Assembly: GCA_050693895.1 (NCBI GenBank)
Contig: JBOGWS010000021.1
Span: forward strand, 39,403 to 103,402
Direction of reading: 5' to 3'
Length of the DNA: 64,000 bases
Source: WHSV01 sp050693895
GTDB lineage: Bacteria > Actinomycetota > CADDZG01 > WHSQ01
Shown here piece by piece: positions 7,610-14,195 of the stretch. The notes beneath the pieces were generated by a model. The model was not told the DNA's origin. It searched no databases and saw nothing but the letters and a program-made list of their open reading frames with translations. Both the position numbers and the translations under genes were made by a program. Every line of letters starts with the position of its first letter. Within the stretch, counting starts at the first letter, position 1.

Positions 7610-8400
7610 GACTGAGCCTCCTTCTGCAGGTCGATGGTGTACTCCTCTGCCTCTTCGACCACGTCCTCGGCCGCCACCTCGTCCGTCCACAGGGCTCGGA
7701 TCTCCCCGAAGCAGTCGTCTTGCGAGAGCTCGATCGCGCCCGCCTTGAACAGTTCGAGCAGGGCGAGGAACCGGACCACCACCTCGATCCGTTCATGGCT
7801 GGCAGCGCATAGGTCGGCGAACGCCACAGGGCCACCGCTTTGGAGCGCTGCCGAGATGTCACCGATGGCCTCCTTCACGGACGCGGTGATGGGCGACACG
7901 TGAGAGGTGTCGAGTACGACTCGAGGCTTGGGGGCCAGAGCGAGCGCGGCCGCCGATGCGAGGTCGGCCGGCGACACCTTCGCCAGTAGGTCCGGAGCCA
8001 AACGGACGAATTGCGGCTCGAGCCCTGCCGTCCGCGCGAAGTACACGGCACCCTTCTCCAGGCCCACCGCGATGCAGGCCCCCGCCTCTCTCAGGGTCGA
8101 CAGTTCGACCAGACGCGCCAGGAGCATGTCGCGCTCCTCGAGCAGCCGGCTGTCGGCGTCGTCGAGGGACTGCGCGGGCAGGAGACGGGCTGATTTGAGC
8201 TCGAGCAGCGTCGCCGCCACCACAAGGAACCCCGTCACGGATTCGAGATCGAGGTCCTCGAGCTCCCCCACGGCCTCGAGGTACTCCTCGGTGATCGTGG
8301 AGATAGAGACCTCGTAGATGTCGACTCGCTGGCGCGTTATGAGATGCAGGAGAAGGTCTATCGGACCCTCGAACACCTCCAACTTGACCTCGTACGCCAT
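7606..8400 (-). CDS. scpA: segregation and condensation protein A
   Basis: Kleisin subunit that bridges the SMC heads in the bacterial condensin. The N-terminal MAYEVKLEVFEGPIDLLLHL is the classic ScpA start, and the C-terminal winged helix (EVVVRFLALLELFKAG) is present. Length 264 aa. The ATG at 8400 is clear; the upstream extension lacks conserved residues and would cross a repeat array at 8435-8464 lying 35 nt before the start. ScpA is co-translated with ScpB. Placement near parA is conserved in actinobacteria, supporting a shared role in chromosome organisation. Confidence 0.96.
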   Translation of the reverse strand: MAYEVKLEVFEGPIDLLLHLITRQRVDIYEVSISTITEEYLEAVGELEDLDLESVTGFLVVAATLLELKSARLLPAQSLDDADSRLLEERDMLLARLVELSTLREAGACIAVGLEKGAVYFARTAGLEPQFVRLAPDLLAKVSPADLASAAALALAPKPRVVLDTSHVSPITASVKEAIGDISAALQSGGPVAFADLCAASHERIEVVVRFLALLELFKAGAIELSQDDCFGEIRALWTDEVAAEDVVEEAEEYTIDLQKEAQS

Positions 8401-8434
8401 GAGCCTACGGTCCTCGCCGTCTCTCCGGAAAGAG

Positions 8435-8464
8435 ACTTGTCGATAAATGTACTTGTAAACAGAT
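8435..8464. repeat. 8-bp iteron array upstream of scpA
   Basis: Units ACTTGTCG (8435), ATAAATGT (8443) and ACTTGTAA (8451). The first 14 bases match the parA-upstream 14-mer at 13 of 14 positions; a second box follows exactly 16 bp later. The site is in the 164-bp gap between trpS and scpA, 35 nt before the scpA ATG. No clear -10/-35 pair was identified here. Confidence 0.6.
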
Positions 8465-8564
8465 CCGCCCCAGGCGAGCCGACCCGCAACCAGCAACGAG
8501 CCTATAGCGGAGCCGCCTCGAGATCCCGCTTTTCGGTGCCTCATCGGCCGGGCGAAGGGCGGGT

Positions 8565-9575
8565 TCAGGGTCGGTGACCGAGACCCAACTTCGATCGGAC
8601 GTCGACCATCGTGGACTCCGCGAACTCGTACGCTCGCCGGGCCCCGGTGTCCAGGAGGCGCTCGAGCTCGGCGCGGTCACCCACAAGATCCTCGTAGCGC
8701 TTCGTGATCGGCCTGAGATGCTCGACCACCGCCTCTGCCAGCGCCTGCTTGAACGCTGCGTAACCGCCCGATCGGTGGGTCGCCGCGAGCTCCTCCACCG
8801 GGGTGCCCTCCAGGGCCGAGAAGATGGTCAGCAGGTTGGTGAGGGCCGGCTTGTCCTCCCCCGCGATCACCTCGCGCCCGGAGTCGGTCACCGCCGATTT
8901 GATCCTCTTGGCGATCGATTCCGGTGAGTCGGCGAGGGAGATCGACGAGTTGGGCCTCTTCGCCGACTTGCTCATCTTCTGGGTCGGGTCGTCGAGGGCC
9001 ATGATTCGAGCTCCCTCGGGCGAGATCTGAGCCTCGGGGATGACAAAGGTCTTCCCGAACGACTTATTGAAGCGTCCCCCGAGGTCCCTCATCAGCTCGA
9101 TGTGCTGCCGCTGGTCCTCCCCGACCGGTACCCCGTGGGCCTGGTACAGGAGCACATCGGCCGCCTGCAGCACGGGGTAGGTGAACAGGCCCGCGCCCAC
9201 CGACTCGGTATCTCCCCTCGACTTCTCCTTGAACTGCACCATTCGCCGCAGCTCTCCCATGCGAGCGACGCAGGTCAGGATCCACGCCAGCTCCGTGTGC
9301 TGGCCGACCTGAGACTGGCGGAAGAGCACGCTGCGGTCCGGGTCGATGCCACAGGCGATGAGCATGGCGCCCGAGTTCAGCGTCTCGACGCTCAGTTTCT
9401 TGGGGTCCCAGGGCAGGGTCAGGGCGTGGAGGTCGACGAGGCAGAAGAAGGAATCGTAGTCGTCTTGGAGCTCTACCCATCGCCGGATCGCGCCGATGTA
9501 GTTGCCCAGGTGGGGCTCGCCCGTGGGCTGGATACCGCTGAAGATGCGTCTTCGGGAGCTCTGAATAACGTTCAT
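8565..9575 (-). CDS. trpS: tryptophanyl-tRNA synthetase
   Basis: Class I aminoacyl-tRNA synthetase charging tRNA-Trp. The HIGH-like motif appears as PTGEPHLGNY near residue 20 and the KMSKS loop as KMSKSAKRP near residue 190. The GEDQRQHIELMRDL segment between them is typical of TrpRS. Length is 336 aa from the ATG at 9575. An in-frame start at 9605 is possible but adds ten residues without similarity and no clear ribosome site was seen for either. It is divergent from the M50 protease gene. Confidence 0.96.
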   Translation of the reverse strand: MNVIQSSRRRIFSGIQPTGEPHLGNYIGAIRRWVELQDDYDSFFCLVDLHALTLPWDPKKLSVETLNSGAMLIACGIDPDRSVLFRQSQVGQHTELAWILTCVARMGELRRMVQFKEKSRGDTESVGAGLFTYPVLQAADVLLYQAHGVPVGEDQRQHIELMRDLGGRFNKSFGKTFVIPEAQISPEGARIMALDDPTQKMSKSAKRPNSSISLADSPESIAKRIKSAVTDSGREVIAGEDKPALTNLLTIFSALEGTPVEELAATHRSGGYAAFKQALAEAVVEHLRPITKRYEDLVGDRAELERLLDTGARRAYEFAESTMVDVRSKLGLGHRP

Positions 9576-9623
9576 TCCTAGGTTTAGGCTTTTTCTATCC
9601 CCCACTGACTCGTGCTGGCGCCC

Positions 9624-9629
9624 TACAAT
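9624..9629 (+). promoter_or_regulatory. -10 box (TACAAT) for a leaderless M50 protease mRNA
   Basis: TACAAT ends 8 nt before the ATG at 9638 and there is no ribosome-binding sequence between. That geometry predicts a transcript beginning at or within two bases of the start codon. No strong -35 element is obvious. Confidence 0.55.
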
Positions 9630-9637
9630 ACCGGGCC

Positions 9638-10282
9638 ATGCAATCTCCTCTGGAACTCCTGCGCGTCGAGCCTCTGGCCTTCTTCATGCTTGCGCTGTCG
9701 CTGGTTCTGTCGCTCTCGCTCCACGAGTTCGCCCACGCCTTCGTGGCCGACCTCCAGGGCGACCGTCTCCCTCGGGCCATGGGGCGGGTGACCATCAACC
9801 CGGTCAGGCATCTCGATCCGCTCGGGACACTGCTCCTGTTGCTGGTGGGATTCGGCTGGGCGAAGCCGGTCGAGTTCCGTCCCTCGGCCCTGCGTTCTCG
9901 CCGATTCGGTGCGGCCCTCGTAGCTCTCGCCGGCCCGATGATGAATCTGCTGCTGGCCTTCGTGGGTTTCGTGGGACTTCGGGTGACCGGCTTCGATCCC
10001 TTCACCACCCAGGGCGGACTGACCGGCCAGGTCGCGACTTTCTGGATCTTCTTCGCCACCATCAACATCTTCCTTGCGGTCTTCAACCTCATCCCACTTC
10101 CACCGCTGGACGGCTCGCGCCTCCTCACCATCTTTCTGCCGCCCAGCAGGCAGAACATCATCTACTTCCTCGACAAGTACGGCTTCTTCATACTGCTCGG
10201 CCTCCTGCTGTTCGGCGGTCTGACTTTCCTCGAGCCCATCACTCTCGCCGTTCGCAGAACGATCTTCTACCTGGTCTTCTAG
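9638..10282 (+). CDS. site-2-protease family (M50) membrane metalloprotease
   Basis: A 214-aa integral membrane protein with the zinc-binding HEFAHAF motif near residue 35 inside a hydrophobic helix and the third ligand motif NLIPLPPLDGSR near residue 150. These are the hallmarks of the short, PDZ-less site-2 proteases (YwhC/FtsH-unrelated M50 type). Family knowledge: such proteins cut transmembrane substrates within the bilayer; the substrate is unknown. It is the only rightward gene in the first 30 kb and is divergent from trpS. The close -10 box suggests leaderless translation. Confidence 0.9.
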   Translation: MQSPLELLRVEPLAFFMLALSLVLSLSLHEFAHAFVADLQGDRLPRAMGRVTINPVRHLDPLGTLLLLLVGFGWAKPVEFRPSALRSRRFGAALVALAGPMMNLLLAFVGFVGLRVTGFDPFTTQGGLTGQVATFWIFFATINIFLAVFNLIPLPPLDGSRLLTIFLPPSRQNIIYFLDKYGFFILLGLLLFGGLTFLEPITLAVRRTIFYLVF

Positions 10283-10556
10283 GACGACTCTACAGTTCCA
10301 CTTGAGTGTTAGAGTTTGTCCATGGATTCCAGCAGCCATACGCGGTCGAGGAAGGCGCGCTACTGCCCCCATCGACGCCGCCCGGGCCCACCAGACACCT
10401 GCTTTCGTTCCCCATCCGTACGAGCCCTCACGGGCGGCTTTCCTCGGACATCCTCCTCCTGGGGAGAGATCGCATTCCAGGAGGTTCCTTCGTCGCGCCG
10501 CGGTCCGCTGCTCCGACCGGGCATCTCGAACCCAGGCTTCCGTCACTCCGGCCAGA

Positions 10557-10588
10557 CGACTAATCTATTTATCTGCATGTCAACAAGT
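10557..10588 (-). repeat. 8-bp iteron array, minus orientation
   Basis: Read on the minus strand the units are ACTTGTTG (from 10588), ACATGCAG, ATAAATAG and ATTAGTCG (ending 10557), all in 8-bp register. The first two units match 10 of 14 bases of the parA-upstream 14-mer. Confidence 0.5.
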
Positions 10589-10631
10589 CGCCTTATTGAC
10601 TGAGCCTGCGGGCGCCCGGCCTGGTTGAAGC

Positions 10632-10695
10632 ACACATCGACTAGTTGCTTCGACTACTTAGAGACTTGTCGCTAAATAGACATGTCATCTTGTTA
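10632..10695. repeat. longest 8-bp iteron array
   Basis: Eight contiguous 8-bp units are in register. The clearest are ACTAGTTG (10640), ACTTAGAG (10656), ACTTGTCG (10664), ACATGTCA (10680) and TCTTGTTA (10688). TTGTCGCTAA at 10666 is one mismatch from the palindromic core. It lies in the gap downstream of the RHH-parA operon. Confidence 0.6.
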
Positions 10696-11049
10696 TCTCC
10701 TCTTCCCCGCCCGGTTAATGCCTTCACCCGCCACCGCAATCAGACCCGCTGCGAGCGAGAGGAGCCAAGGCGAGGGGGCCTTGGGGGCCCGTTCTAAGGA
10801 CCGGCCGTCTGATCAGTCGGTCCCCGCGTCGGGCCTGACCGCAGGCTCCCAGAAAGCAGTGAGCCGGCGACCTTGAGTAGGTGGGCGATGCGTTCGTGCG
10901 TCTAGTCGCAGGATGGTCTCCTCTGCCGATGGGCCACAACCGAGGTATAACTCTCAACTTAAGCTTTAGTCACATGCGAGTTGGGCCAGGATCTCCCATG
11001 GCGAACCTCGTTCCTCCGCGCTCGCTCTCTCCGTTACAAAGCTTCGGCA

Positions 11050-11086
11050 CAAAAAAAGAGGGCCGGCAAAATGCTCCGGCCCTCTT
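11050..11086 (-). terminator. intrinsic terminator of the parA-RHH operon
   Basis: A 10-bp GC-rich stem AGAGGGCCGG / CCGGCCCTCT (11057-11066 with 11076-11085) with a 9-nt loop is followed on the minus strand by a run of seven T. It begins 14 nt after the stop codon of the RHH gene. Confidence 0.92.
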
Positions 11087-11099
11087 CTGTGGCGTTCGC

Positions 11100-11477
11100 T
11101 CAGTCGTTCAGCTTTCGGAGGAGCACCGAGTCCTCTCCACGAGCGCCGAAGTCCTCGAGGACGTACGCAACGGCCGCCCGCACGATCCGGCCCCGGTCGG
11201 CGGAGACCCCGTAGTCGGCCCTCAGCTCGAGCCTGGTCCGTTCTATCGCCATGAGATCCTCGGGCGTGCAATAGAACGTGATCTTCTCCTCGTGCTTGGG
11301 CGCCTTGGGCTTGGGAGCCGTCTCGGGCGCCGCTTCGGACACCGGGGTAGCGACTTGTAGCTTTGTCGACTTGGCGTCTTGTTTACTTGTCTCTGAGCTG
11401 GGACGTGTTTCTCTGGGTCGGTCTGAGGTCTTGCGGAAGAGCTCCTCAGCTCCGGGCAAACTGGCTCGACGAGACAC
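11100..11477 (-). CDS. ribbon-helix-helix protein with disordered N-terminus, partner of ParA
   Basis: A 125-aa protein. Residues 1-65 are rich in Ser, Thr, Pro, Glu and Lys and look disordered. Residues about 66-125 read as a beta strand (EKITFYCT), a helix (PEDLMAIERTRLELRADYG) and a second helix (DRGRIVRAAVAYVLEDFG), the strand-helix-turn-helix pattern of RHH DNA-binding dimers such as ParG, omega and Arc. The GTG at 11477 lies inside the 3' end of parA and is preceded by GGAGGTGATG, a near-perfect ribosome site, implying coupled high translation. Context suggests the site-binding partner of ParA and possibly an autoregulator. The linker codons contain an array of 8-bp repeats. No close named homologue is recognised. 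Confidence 0.75.
   Translation of the reverse strand: MSRRASLPGAEELFRKTSDRPRETRPSSETSKQDAKSTKLQVATPVSEAAPETAPKPKAPKHEEKITFYCTPEDLMAIERTRLELRADYGVSADRGRIVRAAVAYVLEDFGARGEDSVLLRKLND
11353..11392. repeat. five 8-bp iterons inside the RHH gene
   Basis: On the plus strand: ACTTGTAG (11353), CTTTGTCG (11361), ACTTGGCG (11369), TCTTGTTT (11377) and ACTTGTCT (11385). These are directly adjacent and all share C/T-TTG at fixed phase. They encode the disordered linker around residues 29-42 of the RHH protein, so the coding sequence doubles as a potential site cluster. Confidence 0.6.
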
Positions 11478-12366
11478 GCTCCATCACCTCCTTGGCGAGT
11501 CTTCTATAGGCGGCCGCCCCATGAGAGCCCGGGGCGTAGGACAGGATCGGCTGCCCCGCAACCGGGGCTTCGGCGAATCTAATGGTCTTGCGAACGACGG
11601 TATCGAACAGCTTTTCTCCAAACGCGTCCTCGACCGTGGTGAGGACCTCCTTGCTGTGGAGCGTCCGCCGGTCGAACATCGTCGCCACGATTCCATCAAC
11701 GTGAAGTCGAGGGTTAAGGCGCTCCTGTACGATCCCTATCGAGTGCATGAGCTGCGCCATGCCTCTCAGAGCGTAGTACTCGCACTCCAGCGGGATGATG
11801 ACCCCGTCCGCCGCGGTCAGGGCATTGACCGTCAGCAGGCCGAGGGATGGCATGCAGTCGATGAAGATGAAGTCGTAGCGCGACCTCAGCGGAGCGAGCA
11901 CCCGCAACAGCGACTGCTCCCTCGCAACCTCGCCCGAGAGCATGAGCTCGGCGGCCGAGAGGTCGATGTTCGACGGCAGGAGATCGAGGTTCTCGATCTG
12001 CGTCGGAGTAATTGCGTCATCGGGCGTCGTATCTCGATCCAGCAGGCAGTTGTAGATGGTGACCTCGATCTCGTCCGGCTGGTAGCCGAGTCCGATCGCG
12101 CAGCCTCCCTGAGGGTCGAAGTCGACCAGGAGGACCTTCTGCCCCAACTCGGCAAGCCCCGCCCCGAGGTTGATGGCCGAGGTCGTCTTGCCCACTCCCC
12201 CCTTCTGGTTGGCGAGAGCGATGATGCGAGCCGTACGTGCCGAATCATCGTCCGAGATCAGGTCGAGGCCGGGAGGGGTCGGCCGTGGCTCTTGCGGCGA
12301 CTCCTCACCCTGAGGCTCCTGCGCCCCCAGCACCTGAGTGGCTCCGTACCGGTGCGACTCCTCCAT
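11446..12366 (-). CDS. parA: ParA-family ATPase (Soj/Rv1708-like)
   Basis: A deviant-Walker P-loop ATPase of 306 aa. KGGVGKTT occupies residues 55-62, VLLVDFDPQGG gives the second conserved aspartate and FIFIDCMPSLGLLTVNAL the Walker B region. A 45-residue Pro/Glu-rich N-terminal extension precedes the ATPase. Family knowledge: ParA dimers bind DNA with ATP and move partner-bound cargo. Position beside scpAB matches the actinobacterial orphan ParA. The start ATG at 12366 follows GGGAGGCTGG. An upstream promoter and a perfect 14-bp repeat between promoter and start suggest autoregulation. No canonical ParB gene is adjacent; the RHH protein is in the partner position. Confidence 0.93.
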   Translation of the reverse strand: MEESHRYGATQVLGAQEPQGEESPQEPRPTPPGLDLISDDDSARTARIIALANQKGGVGKTTSAINLGAGLAELGQKVLLVDFDPQGGCAIGLGYQPDEIEVTIYNCLLDRDTTPDDAITPTQIENLDLLPSNIDLSAAELMLSGEVAREQSLLRVLAPLRSRYDFIFIDCMPSLGLLTVNALTAADGVIIPLECEYYALRGMAQLMHSIGIVQERLNPRLHVDGIVATMFDRRTLHSKEVLTTVEDAFGEKLFDTVVRKTIRFAEAPVAGQPILSYAPGSHGAAAYRRLAKEVMERVSSSQFARS

Positions 12367-12392
12367 CCAGCCTCCCTGGGGTCGTCATGGAT

Positions 12393-12416
12393 ACTTGTCG
12401 ACAAATCGCCTTGTGG
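12393..12416. repeat. 8-bp iteron array with perfect palindrome upstream of parA
   Basis: Units ACTTGTCG (12393), ACAAATCG (12401) and CCTTGTGG (12409). TTGTCGACAA is perfect at 12395-12404. It lies between the predicted promoter and the parA start, about 27 nt before the ATG, an operator-like position. Confidence 0.65.
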
Positions 12417-12423
12417 GCCGCGG

Positions 12424-12452
12424 AGCGTATCTTGAAAGGACCCGCCACACAA
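12424..12452 (-). promoter_or_regulatory. predicted housekeeping promoter of parA
   Basis: On the minus strand TTGTGT (12452-12447) and TACGCT (12429-12424) are separated by exactly 17 bp. Predicted transcription starts near 12417, just upstream of the palindromic repeat. The -35 matches TTGACA at four positions and the -10 has the actinobacterial TAnnnT form. Confidence 0.5.
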
Positions 12453-12521
12453 GACCCAACTTCAGCCCCAGGAGCCACAGACCGCCCCGCGGGTGCAGTG
12501 GCGGCCGCGTCCAGAAGGGGG

Positions 12522-13715
12522 CTAGTCGCCCCGGTGCGCCAATTTGGGGGCGAAGGACCGGCCCGGGCCCGAGCTCGCGATCTCGAGCAGATCGACGACC
12601 GTGGCTCCGAGATCGGTGAACGAGGACCTCTCCCCCACGTCGACCCCGGGCTCCACCGGTGGCCCCGCTGCCAGGACGAAGACCTTCTCGCGCGAGTGGT
12701 CGGTCGACGGCGTGGTCGGGTCGTTGCCGTGGTCGGCGGTGAGGATCAGCAGGTCATCCGGTCCCAGGGCATCGAGCAGCTCGGGGAGCCTCCGGTCGAA
12801 GGCCTCGAGCGCCTCCGCGTACCCGTGCGGGTCGTTGCGATGCCCGTACGCCTGATCGAAATCGACCAGGTTGGCGAAGATCAGCCCTCGCTCGGTTGCT
12901 CTCAGCTCCTCGATCGAGGCGGAAACGCCCTCGTCGTTGGAGTGCGTGGGGTGGGTGTGCGTGAAGCCCCGCTGGGCGAAGATGTCGTAGATCTTGCCCA
13001 CCGAGCGGACTTCGAGGCCGGCGGCTTTGATCTCGTCCAGCACGGTATCGCTCGGAGGTGGCACGGCGAAGTCGTGCCGGTCCGCCGTCCGCTCGAACCC
13101 ACCAGGCGGGCCCCGGAAGGGCCTCGCGATCACCCGGCCGACCTCGTGCTCTCCCGTCATGAGCTCTCTGGCTATGGAACACAGCTCGTAGAGTCGTTCC
13201 AGCGATATGACGTCGACGTGAGCGGCGATCTGCCACACGCTGTCGCCCGACGTGTAGACGATCGGCTTGCCGGTTCTCATGTGCTCCTCACCGAGGTCCT
13301 TGATGATCTCGGTGCCCGACGCGGCATAGTTTCCCAGGATCTCGACCCCCGCTTTCTGCTCGAAAGCCTCGACCAGGTCGGGCGGAAACCCCTCCGGGTA
13401 GAGCGGGAAGGGCTTGTCCAGCACGATTCCGGCGATCTCCCAGTGACCCGTCGTGGTGTCCTTGCCCGGCGAGGTCTCGATCATCGAGCCGTACGCGCCG
13501 GCGGGCTTCTCGGCGGGGGCCACGCCCTCGATGGCGACGATGTTGCCGAGTCCCAAGGATGCCATGTTCGGCAGCGACAACCCCCCGACGGCCCTGGCGA
13601 TATTGGGCAGCGTGGCCGAGCCCTCGTCGCCGAAGACGGCGGCGTCCGGCGCATCGCCGATGCCGGCCGAATCCAGCACGATCAGACAGACGGCGCGAGC
13701 CCTTCGGCTATTCAT
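12522..13715 (-). CDS. deoB: phosphopentomutase
   Basis: Interconverts ribose-1-phosphate or deoxyribose-1-phosphate with the 5-phosphates in nucleoside salvage; a metalloenzyme of the alkaline phosphatase superfamily. Metal and catalytic motifs are visible: LDSAGIGDAPDA near residue 14, GKDTTTGHWE near 85 and LTADHGNDPTTPSTDHSRE near 325. Length 397 aa is standard. The ATG at 13715 is preceded by TACAAT with a 6-nt gap and no ribosome site, indicating a leaderless transcript. It is followed by a 155-bp gap containing the parA promoter region. Confidence 0.95.
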   Translation of the reverse strand: MNSRRARAVCLIVLDSAGIGDAPDAAVFGDEGSATLPNIARAVGGLSLPNMASLGLGNIVAIEGVAPAEKPAGAYGSMIETSPGKDTTTGHWEIAGIVLDKPFPLYPEGFPPDLVEAFEQKAGVEILGNYAASGTEIIKDLGEEHMRTGKPIVYTSGDSVWQIAAHVDVISLERLYELCSIARELMTGEHEVGRVIARPFRGPPGGFERTADRHDFAVPPPSDTVLDEIKAAGLEVRSVGKIYDIFAQRGFTHTHPTHSNDEGVSASIEELRATERGLIFANLVDFDQAYGHRNDPHGYAEALEAFDRRLPELLDALGPDDLLILTADHGNDPTTPSTDHSREKVFVLAAGPPVEPGVDVGERSSFTDLGATVVDLLEIASSGPGRSFAPKLAHRGD

Positions 13716-13721
13716 GCGTCG

Positions 13722-13727
13722 ATTGTA
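13722..13727 (-). promoter_or_regulatory. -10 box (TACAAT) for leaderless deoB
   Basis: TACAAT lies 6 nt before the deoB ATG on the minus strand, the same geometry as at the M50 protease. No -35 was assigned. Confidence 0.55.
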
Positions 13728-13788
13728 GGGAAGCCGGCGGACCTGGTTGGTTCCGTCTACGTATCCGTCCGGCCGGGGAGCTGGGAGG

Positions 13789-14139
13789 TCAGGAGTTCAG
13801 CTGAGCGCAGGACACGCACAGGCTCGCAGTCGGCCTGGCCTCGAGTCGCTCGATGGGGATCTCTCGTCCACAGCGTTCGCACTTTCCATAGGTTCCCTCG
13901 TCCATGCGCTCGAGCGCCCCGCTGATCTCGGCGTGCCGGTGCTGGATCTGTTCGATGACGGACAGCATCTCGGATCGCTCCATCGTGGCCTGGGCCGAGT
14001 CGGCGAAACCCTCGTCGGTGGAGACCTCAACGGCGTCCTCCGGATTCGCGGTCGCGCCGTGCTCGGCGAGCTGGTGCTCGACCGACTTCAGCTCCTCGGT
14101 TAGCTCTGCGCGAATGCTCTGTAGCTTGTCCTGCTCCAT
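13789..14139 (-). CDS. DksA/TraR-type C4 zinc-finger protein
   Basis: About 116 aa. An N-terminal coiled-coil-like helical region (MEQDKLQSIRAELTEELKSV) is followed by a C-terminal zinc finger with CERCGR and CVSCAQ, plus the GTYGKCERCG and IPIERL elements typical of the DksA/TraR/YteA group. Family knowledge: members bind the secondary channel of RNA polymerase; the actinobacterial homologues are poorly characterised. The ATG at 14139 follows GGGGG; an in-frame TTG at 14199 would extend it by 20 residues. Encoded downstream of xerD. Confidence 0.85.
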   Translation of the reverse strand: MEQDKLQSIRAELTEELKSVEHQLAEHGATANPEDAVEVSTDEGFADSAQATMERSEMLSVIEQIQHRHAEISGALERMDEGTYGKCERCGREIPIERLEARPTASLCVSCAQLNS

Positions 14140-14195
14140 CAATCCCCCAAGGTCCTTGAGATCGTCGGTGTCGCCCGCGTCGGCTCTGCTCCGGT

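Larger units (their letters stand above)
10283..11049. other. 767-bp gene-free gap carrying several iteron arrays
   Basis: This is the longest gene-free stretch in the window apart from RNA genes. Short open frames exist on both strands but none has a convincing start, codon pattern or recognisable domain. Three to four AT-rich islands with 8-bp units alternate with GC-rich stretches: 10284-10323 (ACTTGAGT at 10300), 10557-10588, 10632-10695 and 10949-10972 (ACTTAAGC at 10957). A short minus-strand frame ending at 10693 encodes a hydrophobic segment plus basic tail without a start codon, possibly a gene remnant. No tmRNA, RNase P or SRP RNA signature was recognised. Confidence 0.5.

Noticed and set aside
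10324..10560. RNase P RNA, tmRNA or SRP RNA in the gap
   Set aside because: A short GAGGAAAG-like stretch on the minus strand caught the eye, but the other conserved RNase P blocks and any tRNA-like domain are absent.
10321..10603. Protein gene starting at ATG 10321
   Set aside because: Composition is Arg/Ser/Pro-rich with no domain, no ribosome site, and it runs through an iteron array; it looks like a chance frame.
1130..12416. DnaA boxes or a replication origin
   Set aside because: Units such as TTATCTACA and TTGTCGACA resemble DnaA boxes (TTATCCACA/TTGTCCACA) but differ consistently at the same central base. There is no dnaA, dnaN or AT-rich unwinding element, and the 8-bp phasing does not fit DnaA arrays.
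1130..12416. Miniature transposable elements or an insertion sequence
   Set aside because: The islands share short units but not long flanks, terminal inverted repeats or target duplications, and no transposase is present.
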